A stretch of 5,564 nt of DNA from Oscillospiraceae bacterium. GTDB lineage: Bacteria; Bacillota; Clostridia; UBA1381. The translations under genes were made by a program, and so were the position numbers. The stretch's first letter is position 1; the number at the start of each line of letters is the position of its first letter. The DNA is taken from positions 1-5,564 of the forward strand of contig JAJBTG010000061.1 of the NCBI GenBank assembly GCA_020860985.1. The letters run 5' to 3'. Below, piece after piece: positions 1 to 5,564 of the stretch. The notes beneath the pieces were generated by a model. That model searched no databases and was not told where the DNA came from. It was given only the letters and a program-made list of their open reading frames with translations.

Positions 1-1
1 T

Positions 2-700
2 GATTTTATAAATTATAATTTTATAGAGCGGAGCAGATTACCTATATATGATACAAAAGAATTTACACCGACAATATATAATGCCGAACAAATAAAAATG
101 CTTTTATCATATGCGGAGGAAACGAAAAGCAAGGCGTGTTTGTTTTTGTATCTTGAAATGTTCACAGGCTGTCGAAAAGGTGAATTATTAGCTTTGACTT
201 GGGACAATGTCGATTTGGAAAATAACACCATACATATTTGTCAGAACCGCACAGGCTCTAAAAAAGAGGTTTTGGAGCATTTAACAACGCCAAAGACAAA
301 AAACGGAATCAGAACAATGTCCCTGCCGCAAAAGGTAATTGATATGCTTAAAGCCGAAAAAGCGCAACAAGCAGAAAATAAAAGGCTTTTGAGCGATTGC
401 TACAAAACCTATGATTATGATTATGTCATAAGGCAAGCGGACGGAAGCGTTTACAATCCAAACAGTATTAACCGTATCATTCGCAAAATGACAGATAAAA
501 TCGGTTTACCACCTTGCAGAGTACACGATTACCGACACGCTGTAGCAAGCCTGTTATTTGAAAGCGGAACGCCGCTTGCAGATGTAACAATTCAATTAGG
601 GCACGGACAGACAAGCACCACGGAGCGAATTTATATACACCGTTCCAATGTGGCAAAGGCTGAAAATGTGCAGGCATTATCAAAGGCAATCGGCATTTAA
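2..700 (+). CDS. Tyrosine recombinase / integrase, C-terminal part (5' end outside window)
   Basis: Site-specific DNA recombinase of the phage/Tn916-type integrase family, which integrates and excises mobile elements by a covalent 3'-phosphotyrosine intermediate. The frame is open from the left edge, so the ATG at 98 is probably internal and the start lies outside the window. 232 residues are visible, against roughly 380-400 for full-length relatives; the N-terminal arm-binding and most of the core-binding domain are missing. Numbering from the window edge, the catalytic set is complete: Arg58 in TGCRKGELLAL, a beta-hairpin Lys near 98 in TPKTKNG, His175 and Arg178 in HDYRH, His201 in LGHGQ and the nucleophile Tyr211 in ERIYIH. 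It ends with TAA, 89 bases before the CCA end of a tRNA-Ser gene on the other strand. Its DNA is more AT-rich than the genes to the right, which suggests foreign origin. The family is secure; the element type (ICE, prophage or island) cannot be told. Confidence 0.93.
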   Translation, partial: DFINYNFIERSRLPIYDTKEFTPTIYNAEQIKMLLSYAEETKSKACLFLYLEMFTGCRKGELLALTWDNVDLENNTIHICQNRTGSKKEVLEHLTTPKTKNGIRTMSLPQKVIDMLKAEKAQQAENKRLLSDCYKTYDYDYVIRQADGSVYNPNSINRIIRKMTDKIGLPPCRVHDYRHAVASLLFESGTPLADVTIQLGHGQTSTTERIYIHRSNVAKAENVQALSKAIGI

Positions 701-705
701 TTGTG

Positions 706-742
706 AAAGTGTTAGAAAAAAGTAGTCAAAAGCGTTAGAAAA
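706..742. repeat. Short imperfect direct repeat downstream of the integrase
   Basis: Two 14-base copies at 706-719 and 729-742 share AAAG-[T/C]-GTTAGAAAA with one mismatch, offset by 23 bases. They lie just after the integrase stop, where integrase arm-type binding sites or attachment-site sequence often occur. That role is inferred from position and repetition only; the region is A-rich, so chance or simple-sequence origin is possible. Confidence 0.4.
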
Positions 743-745
743 GAA

Positions 746-780
746 TAAAAAAAATAGCTCAAAACCATAGGTTTTAAGCC
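746..780 (-). terminator. Rho-independent terminator of the tRNA operon
   Basis: Read on the minus strand, an 11-base-pair stem (756-766 with 770-780, including G-U pairs) closes on a TAT loop and is followed by an A and then eight uninterrupted T residues (754-747). It starts ten bases after the encoded CCA of tRNA-Ser(GCU), as expected for the end of a tRNA transcript. On the plus strand the hairpin has no T-run after it, so it would not obviously terminate the integrase transcript. Confidence 0.88.
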
Positions 781-789
781 ATTTCTCGG

Positions 790-880
790 TGGCGGAGAAG
801 GAGGGATTTGAACCCTCGCGCCGGTTTCCCGACCTACACCCTTAGCAGGGGCGCCTCTTCGGCCTCTTGAGTACTTCTCC
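790..880 (-). tRNA. tRNA-Ser(GCU)
   Basis: Serine tRNA reading AGC and AGU codons; last gene of the leftward tRNA operon. The acceptor stem is seven perfect pairs (GGAGAAG at 880-874 with CTTCTCC at 800-794). The anticodon stem is CGCCC/GGGTG and the loop CTGCTAA, giving anticodon GCT. A long class II variable arm is present, as expected for serine, and the T arm is GAGGG-TTCGAAT-CCCTC. The discriminator base is G and CCA is encoded at 792-790. All arms fold without defects. Its 3' end faces the integrase, so it is a candidate integration target. Confidence 0.97.
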
Positions 881-890
881 ATAAAGAAAA

Positions 891-945
891 TGCATACTTA
901 AGTACAAATTGCTGCCGATTTAATCCGCAATCAGCTTTGTATGCA
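891..945. repeat. Nested inverted repeats in the Ser(GCU)/Ser(UGA) tRNA spacer
   Basis: The 87-base spacer between the two serine tRNAs holds TGCATAC (891-897) against GTATGCA (939-945), and inside it ATTGC (908-912) against GCAAT (927-931). They could form a long stem broken by internal loops in the tRNA precursor. There is no coding sequence here and no T-run that would make it a terminator. The arms are short, so this may be coincidental. Confidence 0.3.
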
Positions 946-967
946 AGTACCGGTATTAAACTTTAAA

Positions 968-1056
968 TGGAGGAGAGAGCGGGATTCGAACCCGCGGACG
1001 GCGGAACCGTCACCGGTTTTCAAGACCGGCTCTTTCAACCACTCAGACATCTCTCC
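968..1056 (-). tRNA. tRNA-Ser(UGA)
   Basis: Serine tRNA reading UCN codons, chiefly UCA; middle gene of the tRNA operon. The acceptor stem is GGAGAGA/TCTCTCC, the anticodon stem CCGGT/ACCGG and the loop CTTGAAA, giving anticodon TGA. The variable arm forms a GACGG/CCGTC stem and the T arm is GCGGG-TTCGAAT-CCCGC. CCA is encoded at 970-968. The discriminator base at 971 reads T (U73), whereas bacterial serine tRNAs usually carry G73, as the Ser(GCU) neighbour does. The anticodon reads serine UCA, so this is not a UGA stop suppressor. Confidence 0.97.
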
Positions 1057-1064
1057 AAATTTCA

Positions 1065-1086
1065 GCGGCAATTCAAGAATTGCCGC
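1065..1086 (-). other. Perfect spacer hairpin between tRNA-Leu and tRNA-Ser(UGA)
   Basis: A perfect inverted repeat, GCGGCAATTC against GAATTGCCGC with two bases between, fills most of the 33-base spacer; sterically it would be an eight-pair stem with a six-base loop. On the transcribed minus strand it is not followed by a T-run, so it is not an intrinsic terminator. A role in separating or processing the polycistronic tRNA precursor is an inference. Confidence 0.6.
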
Positions 1087-1089
1087 CGG

Positions 1090-1173
1090 TGGTGCAGATG
1101 AAGGGACTTGAACCCCCACGTCGGTGACACTAGATCCTAAGTCTAGCGCGTCTGCCAATTCCGCCACATCTGC
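1090..1173 (-). tRNA. tRNA-Leu(UAG)
   Basis: Leucine tRNA reading CUN codons, chiefly CUA; first gene of the leftward tRNA operon. The acceptor stem is GCAGATG (1173-1167) with CATCTGC (1100-1094), the anticodon stem CTAGA/TCTAG and the loop CTTAGGA, giving anticodon TAG. It has the long class II variable arm and the A73 discriminator expected for leucine, and CCA is encoded at 1092-1090. The T stem GGGGG/CCCTT contains two G-U pairs; otherwise the fold is regular. Confidence 0.97.
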
Positions 1174-1186
1174 AAACAACATGATT

Positions 1187-1215
1187 ATTATAGCAAATAA
1201 TCTACCGTTTGTCAA
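1187..1215 (-). promoter_or_regulatory. Consensus sigma-A promoter of the tRNA operon
   Basis: On the minus strand the -35 box is TTGACA (1215-1210) and the -10 box TATAAT (1192-1187), both perfect, with an ideal 17-base spacer and a TGC extended -10 element just before the -10 box. The predicted start near 1180 leaves only a few bases before the tRNA-Leu 5' end at 1173. A full-strength housekeeping promoter is typical of stable RNA operons. An A/T-rich stretch upstream, around 1216-1236, could act as an UP element. Confidence 0.92.
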
Positions 1216-1306
1216 GACTTTTTTTCTAAAAAATTTGAATCGAAAATAACGCTTTCCCATAGCCCGTAATGCCCGCGAAGCATTTCATGATATTTAACAT
1301 AAGCAT

Positions 1307-1335
1307 TGGACATTTGTGCGGAAATGGTATATAAT
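1307..1335 (+). promoter_or_regulatory. Probable sigma-A promoter of the CMD-cupin / hydrolase unit
   Basis: TGGACA at 1307-1312 (five of six matches to the -35 consensus) and a perfect TATAAT at 1330-1335 are separated by 17 bases. The expected start near 1342 precedes the ribosome binding site by about ten bases. The promoter diverges from the tRNA promoter roughly 90 bases away. No clear operator palindrome or riboswitch is visible in the rest of the 190-base gap (1174-1363), which holds no gene. Confidence 0.75.
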
Positions 1336-1350
1336 AGAATAAAAAAATAT

Positions 1351-1356
1351 AGGAGG
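1351..1356 (+). promoter_or_regulatory. Strong Shine-Dalgarno site
   Basis: AGGAGG lies seven bases before the ATG at 1364. It fixes the start of the CMD-cupin gene and indicates efficient translation. Confidence 0.9.
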
Positions 1357-1363
1357 CAATAAA

Positions 1364-2083
1364 ATGGTAAAGCAAACTGCGGGCAGAAATTCATTAGGAG
1401 ATTTAGCTCCGAAATTCGCCGAGCTTAACGACGATGTATTGTTCGGCGAGGTATGGTCAAGAGAGGATAAACTGTCGCTCCGCGACCGATGCATGATTAC
1501 GGTAACGGCGCTTATCTCAAAGGGAATCACGGACAATTCATTGAAATACCACATTCAAAATGCAAAAAATCACGGCATAACAAAATCGGAAATGGCGGAA
1601 ATCATCACACATATCGCGTTCTATGTCGGATGGCCGAACGCGTGGGCGGTTTTCCCGATGGTGCGCGAGGTTTACGCCGAGGACAGCTTGGGCGAGAGCG
1701 ATTCGCTTTTCGGCTTGGGCGAGCCGAACGACGCGTTCGCGCAGTATTTTATCGGAAACAGCTATCTAAAGGTACTTAACACCCCCGGAGTTGTGGTATG
1801 CAATGTGACATTCGAGCCGCGCTGCCGCAACAACTGGCACATACACCACAAGGGCGGACAGCTTTTGCTATGCACCGACGGCGAGGGATTTTATCAGGAA
1901 TGGGGACAGCCGGCAAGAAAGCTCATGCCGGGCGATGTCGTATATATCGCGCCCGAGGTGAAGCATTGGCACGGCGCGGGTAAGGACGGTTGGTTCACCC
2001 ACATCGCTGTTGAAATCCCTGCGGAGGGCGGCAGCAATGAATGGCTCGAGCCGGTAAATGACGAGGCATACGACGCGATTTAA
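1364..2083 (+). CDS. CMD-like (AhpD fold) plus cupin two-domain protein
   Basis: 239-residue soluble protein with two fused domains. Residues about 15-105 match the carboxymuconolactone decarboxylase family: RDRCMITVTAL near 40-50 and the conserved Glu79/His83 pair in AEIITHIAFYVGWPNAW. The AhpD-type CxxC redox pair is absent; only Cys43 is present. Residues about 140-215 are a cupin barrel: motif 1 runs from His159 and His161/162 through Gln166 to Gly173, with Gln where Glu is usual, and motif 2 is PGDVVYIAPEVKHWHG with His201. These suggest a bound metal ion. From memory, a His/Gln metal site is known in cupin (R)-mandelonitrile lyases, and CMD-cupin fusions are sometimes annotated that way, but the substrate here is unknown. 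There is no signal peptide, so it is cytoplasmic. The start is set by AGGAGG seven bases upstream. The hydrolase gene follows after 69 bases with no terminator between, so the two are probably co-transcribed. The fold calls are firm; the reaction is not. Confidence 0.9.
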   Translation: MVKQTAGRNSLGDLAPKFAELNDDVLFGEVWSREDKLSLRDRCMITVTALISKGITDNSLKYHIQNAKNHGITKSEMAEIITHIAFYVGWPNAWAVFPMVREVYAEDSLGESDSLFGLGEPNDAFAQYFIGNSYLKVLNTPGVVVCNVTFEPRCRNNWHIHHKGGQLLLCTDGEGFYQEWGQPARKLMPGDVVYIAPEVKHWHGAGKDGWFTHIAVEIPAEGGSNEWLEPVNDEAYDAI

Positions 2084-2152
2084 AAGCGCTTAATACAAAA
2101 CAACGGCTGTTTAGTCGCGCCCGCGCAGCATCTGCGGAGAAAGTGAGAATAT

Positions 2153-4228
2153 ATGATAAATAGAATAATAAGCGAGATTATAAATCCGAATAAGGAATTC
2201 TCCCCCATCCCCTTCTGGTTTTTGAACGACAAGCTTGACAAGGCGGAATTGAAGCGTCAGCTTGAGGACTTTAACGAAAAGGGTGTAAACGGAGTTGTAC
2301 TGCACCCGAGAATAGGGATTCCCGAAAGTACGGAATATTTGTCCGAGGAATACTTTGATATTATACGATTTATTGTTAAAACCGCAAAGGAGCTTGATAT
2401 GCTCATTGTGCTGTATGACGAGGCGATGTATCCGTCCGGCTCGGCGCACGGACTTGTAGTAAAGAGCAATCCCGATTTTGCGTCGGTCGGAATCAAACTG
2501 ACGGACAGTCCCGACTAAGGCAAGGTTCTCACTGAGTGTGACGACGTTTACTGTATCGTAAGCCGCAAATGCGGCGGTACGATACGAGGTATTCATTTCG
2601 GCGAGGACGACGGCGAGGAAAACGCGCCGCTTTCGGCGGATATATTAAATCCGGACGCGGTCGATAAATTTATCAATCTTACGCATGACGCGTATTACAG
2701 TCGGTTCAGCGAATATTTCGGCAATACAATTATCGGCTTTTTTACCGACGAGCCGTGTATTCTCGGCAGAAACTCGGCTGGATATTTCGAGTGGACGGAC
2801 GGTTTTGAAAATGACATTATACGCGCGGGCGGCAAGCCTGAAGAGCTGCGCGGATTGTTTGACGGTGAGGAAAACAAAACAGTAAAAATATACGGAAGGC
2901 TTATTCGGGAAAGGCTAAATAATGTGTATTACAAGCGGCTGTATGATTGGTGTGGTGCGCACGGCATCGCGCTTATGGGACACCCCAAGGACAGCGGCGA
3001 CATAGACGAGGAAAGATTTTTCCACATTCCCGGGCAGGACCTCGTTTTCAGATGGGTATCGCCCGAGAACGGAGGAACGGTCGGAGTGCATTCGGTGCAG
3101 GCAAAATGCTCGTCCGACGCGGCAAGACATAGCGGTAGGAGAAGAAATATGAATGAGTGCTTCGGAGTATGCTCAAGGGAAAATATACCGTGGTATTTCA
3201 CAGCCGATGATATGAAATGGTACATTGACTGGCTCGGCGTGAGAGGTGTGAATATGTTTGTGCCGCACGCGTTTTACTACAGCTTGGCGGGAAAGCGCAA
3301 GGACGAGCGCCCGCCCGATGTCGGACCGAACAATATATGGTGGCGGCATTATAAGCTGTTCTCCGATTACATCAAGAGAGTGTCGTATATAATGACGGAT
3401 TCCGAAAACTGCGCAAAAACGGCGGTTTTGTGCGAGAGCGGAGCTGTTCCGTATGAGAGCGTCAAGAAGCTTTATGAAAGGCAGATTGAATTTAATTATC
3501 TTCCGTACAGCCTTCTCAATTCCGCGCGCGCTGAAAACGGCAGACTGAAAATCGTGGGCTATGAATACAAATATATCATCGGCGAAACAACGCTCCCGAT
3601 AAAGTCAATTAAAAGCGCGGACGAGATAGACGAGCGCGATTTCCACACGAGCATACCGGAAAAGGATTTACGCGTCAGCCATCTTATAAAGCGCGGAGTG
3701 CATATGTATTTTATCGTAAACGAGGGCGAGAATGATGTCGGCGTAAAGGCTGATATGCCGCTGTCGGGAACACCCGTGGCGATGGATTTGTGGAGCGGCG
3801 AATATTATAAAATGCCGAGCATATTTAAAGACGGCAGGACGTATATTGACCTGTCCTTGGAACGGCGCGAAAGTCTGCTGATATTGTTCGACATGGACGG
3901 AAATAACGAATATACCGCGATGCCAGAGCAAACCGTGATAGACGGATTGGATTTTAAACTAATCGAGGAAAACAGCGCGGATATTACCAAAACATATGCC
4001 GCTTGTTATGAAAAGCAAGCGGGTGCGCGAAATGAATTTTTGCGCGTTAAATTCGACGAAATGGCGGAATGTTATGTAAACGGCACATTTTGCGGAGCAA
4101 GCTTTTTCAACCGAGGATTTTGCATCGGAGAGTATTTAACCGACGGAATCAATGAGATAAGGCTTGTAATCACAGGAAATATTGCCAACAAATATTCAAA
4201 TAAAAAAATCCCTTACGGATTGAATTGA
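2153..4228 (+). pseudogene. GH106-like glycoside hydrolase, interrupted by an in-frame TAA
   Basis: One reading frame of 692 codons encodes a large cytoplasmic glycosidase-like protein resembling the alpha-L-rhamnosidase (GH106)-related hydrolases, but codon 122 (2516-2518) is TAA. The first piece, 2153-2518, gives 121 residues (PIPFWFLND near 18-26 and YDEAMYPSG at 88-96). The frame continues unchanged from 2519 with family-typical sequence: GGTIRGIHFGEDDGE, GFFTDEP with Glu200, GHPKDSGD, NECFG with Glu335, the stretch from DWLGVRGVNMFVPHAFYYS to RPPD, and a C-terminal beta-sandwich with YVNG and NKYSNKKIPYGL. Glu200 and Glu335 are candidate catalytic acids. No ATG or good ribosome site follows the TAA; the best late start is a TTG at 2855, which would lose the first third of the barrel. 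The gene start has only a weak Shine-Dalgarno (GTGAG, 2143-2147). It lies 69 bases after the CMD-cupin gene. Alternatives are a sequencing error or readthrough; TAA ends neighbouring genes, so reassignment is unlikely. Confidence 0.85.
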
Positions 4229-4274
4229 CCGAATGGCGGTCGTTCACCCGTTGTATATATATTAATAAGAACAG

Positions 4275-4319
4275 AAGCCGACATTTCCGCGCTGAAACAT
4301 CGGCTTTCGTTTTATTTTT
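4275..4319 (+). terminator. Rho-independent terminator after the hydrolase gene
   Basis: AAGCCGA (4275-4281) pairs with TCGGCTT (4300-4306); inside, TTTC pairs with GAAA across a CA/CA internal loop. The stem is followed by the T-rich tract TCGTTTTATTTTT. It sits 46 bases after the hydrolase stop, in the gap between convergent genes. On the minus strand the stem is followed by a weaker T-rich stretch (CTGTTCTTATT), so it may also stop the symporter transcript. Confidence 0.83.
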
Positions 4320-4326
4320 AACGCCT

Positions 4327-4347
4327 TTAAAACATCAAATGTTTTAA
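4327..4347 (-). other. Perfect AT-rich hairpin just downstream of the symporter gene
   Basis: TTAAAACAT and ATGTTTTAA form a perfect nine-base inverted repeat around CAA, 15 bases beyond the symporter stop. Neither strand has a T-run directly after it, so it is not a standard intrinsic terminator. It may act as an mRNA 3'-end stabiliser together with the terminator at 4275-4306. Confidence 0.5.
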
Positions 4348-4361
4348 TATGCTTACCTCCC

Positions 4362-5564
4362 CTATTTGGTAAGACCTCTATCCTTTTTTAAATACGCGTT
4401 TGTTTCCCTTGCGACAACTCCGCTAAGCGCAAACAGCGCGACTATATTCGGAATAGCCATTAAGCCGTTGAATATATCGGCGATGGTCCATACAGCCGAA
4501 ACTGTAAGATACGGACCGATAAACACGGCAAGAACATAAATCCATCTGTAAACCTTAACAATGCTTTTATTTCTGTTTGTCAAATATTCAAGACAGCGCT
4601 CACTGTAGTAATCCCAGCCGAGAATCGTTGTAAAGGCAAAAAATGTAAGGCATAGCATAAGCACAAACGATGATACATCATCAGGAAAAGGAAGTCCCGA
4701 CTGAAACGCGTCGGTTGTAATCTGCACCCCCTCAAGACCCTCCTTTGCCCATGAGCCGGCTATTACTATGGAAAGTCCGGTCATTGTACAAATTACGACC
4801 GTATCGATAAACGTACCCGTCATGGAAACCAATCCCTGTCGAACCGTATCCTTTGTCCTTGCCGCTGCGGCTGCGATAGGCGCGGAGCCAAGACCCGCCT
4901 CATTCGAGAAAATACCCCTCGCAACACCTTTCTGCATTGCAATCATCATAGTTCCGAGCGCTCCTCCGGCAATCGGACGTATGCCGAACGCGCCCCGAAT
5001 AATCTCGCTGACTGCGGCGGGAATTTCAGTTATATTGCATATGAGCAGCATAACAGTGAACAGAACATACAAAATTGCCATAAACGGTACCACTATCTGC
5101 GATACTCCCGAAATCCTCTTTATGCCGCCGATTACAACAAGTGCCGTGCATACCGTCACGATAAGTCCCCCGACAACGACCGCCCATGAATACTCCATGT
5201 CACCAATACTGAACGCTATATGCGCGGACTGCGGGTCAAAGAAATTTTGAACTGCCGACGAAATACCGTTTATCTGCGTAATTGTGCCGATACCCAAAAG
5301 TCCGGCGCAGACTCCGAACTGTGCGAACAGCTTCGCGAGCCACTTCCAATTTTTGCCCATGCCCTTTTCAATATAGTAGAACGGACCGCCGAGAACGTGA
5401 CCGTCCTCGTCTATGGTACGATATTTTATCGCAAGGAAGCCCTCCGTGTATTTTGTTGCCATACCCAACAGCGCCGCGACAATCATCCAGAACAGCGCGC
5501 CGGGGCCGCCCGCCGCAATCGCAGTGGCAACGCCTACTATATTGCCTCTACCGATAGTCGCGCG
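4362..5564 (-). CDS. AGCS-family sodium/alanine (glycine) symporter, N-terminus outside window
   Basis: Membrane protein that imports alanine or glycine driven by a sodium (or proton) gradient. The frame stays open to the right edge beyond the Met codon at 5486; the 26 extra codons (RATIGRGNIVGVATAIAAGG and on to PGALFW) match the family's conserved N-terminal half, so the true start lies outside. 400 residues are visible against about 450-480 for full members. Family hallmarks are GRGNIVGVATAIAAGGPGA (residues about 6-24), GMATKYTEGFLAIKYR, LGGPFYYIEKGMG and the NEAGLGSAP signature (about 221-229) after ARGIFS. At least eight hydrophobic segments are visible, including two long stretches around 127-176 and the C-terminal run of about 349-385. 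The gene ends with TAG, converging on the hydrolase. Start, promoter and regulation cannot be seen. The family is certain; the substrate is inferred from it. Confidence 0.95.
   Translation of the reverse strand, partial: RATIGRGNIVGVATAIAAGGPGALFWMIVAALLGMATKYTEGFLAIKYRTIDEDGHVLGGPFYYIEKGMGKNWKWLAKLFAQFGVCAGLLGIGTITQINGISSAVQNFFDPQSAHIAFSIGDMEYSWAVVVGGLIVTVCTALVVIGGIKRISGVSQIVVPFMAILYVLFTVMLLICNITEIPAAVSEIIRGAFGIRPIAGGALGTMMIAMQKGVARGIFSNEAGLGSAPIAAAAARTKDTVRQGLVSMTGTFIDTVVICTMTGLSIVIAGSWAKEGLEGVQITTDAFQSGLPFPDDVSSFVLMLCLTFFAFTTILGWDYYSERCLEYLTNRNKSIVKVYRWIYVLAVFIGPYLTVSAVWTIADIFNGLMAIPNIVALFALSGVVARETNAYLKKDRGLTK

Noticed and set aside
98..98. ATG at 98 as the integrase start
   Set aside because: The frame is open for 32 codons upstream to the window edge, and a start here would remove the core-binding domain.
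968..1056. tRNA with anticodon UGA as a possible stop suppressor explaining the in-frame stop
   Set aside because: Anticodon UGA pairs with the serine codon UCA, not with stop codon UGA, and the internal stop is TAA.
931..1260. 109-codon open frame on the minus strand across two tRNAs
   Set aside because: Its translation contains ADVAELADALDLGSS and GEMSEWLKEPVLKTGDG, the well-known false proteins obtained by translating tRNA-Leu and tRNA-Ser genes.
1268..1284. AATGC/GCATT inverted repeat upstream of the CMD-cupin promoter as an operator
   Set aside because: Five-base arms with an eight-base gap are expected by chance, and it does not overlap the promoter boxes.
2124..2136. Small hairpin CGCAG-CAT-CTGCG before the hydrolase start
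   Set aside because: Only five base pairs and no T-run; too weak to call a terminator or attenuator.
2111..2596. 161-codon minus-strand open frame over the hydrolase 5' part
   Set aside because: It is antisense to family-typical hydrolase sequence, has no recognisable domain and no supporting ribosome site; it is a shadow.
4768..5250. 160-codon plus-strand open frame over the symporter
   Set aside because: It is antisense to conserved symporter motifs; the low-complexity Ala/Ile/Thr/Pro composition is what antisense of a membrane protein gives.

Overview
The window looks like chromosomal DNA from a low-to-mid GC Gram-positive anaerobe, most likely an uncultured Clostridia-type gut bacterium. 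This is inferred from the AGGAGG ribosome binding sites, consensus sigma-A promoters, tRNAs with encoded CCA, a Tn916/phage-type integrase and an AGCS amino acid symporter. Genes here end in TAA, TGA and TAG, so the code appears standard.

Layout, left to right. (1) 2-700 (+): C-terminal catalytic part of a tyrosine recombinase that runs in from the left edge, probably the end of an integrated element. (2) 746-1215 (-): a compact tRNA operon with a perfect consensus promoter, then tRNA-Leu(UAG), tRNA-Ser(UGA), tRNA-Ser(GCU) and an intrinsic terminator. The integrase lies just beyond the 3' end of the last tRNA, a common integration site. (3) 1307-4319 (+): a promoter and strong ribosome binding site drive a two-domain protein (carboxymuconolactone-decarboxylase-like fold plus cupin). 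A large GH106-like glycoside hydrolase gene follows, interrupted by one in-frame TAA, and the unit closes with an intrinsic terminator. (4) 4362-5564 (-): an AGCS-family sodium/alanine (glycine) symporter, converging on the hydrolase and cut at its N-terminus by the right edge.

The CMD-cupin protein and the hydrolase probably form one transcription unit, plausibly for breakdown of a plant or host glycoside and modification of the released product; the substrate cannot be read from sequence. I found no CRISPR array, toxin-antitoxin pair or clearly new system. The points most worth a second look are the in-frame stop in the hydrolase, the integrase/tRNA-Ser junction with its short repeats, the U73 discriminator base in tRNA-Ser(UGA), and the hairpins in the tRNA spacers.
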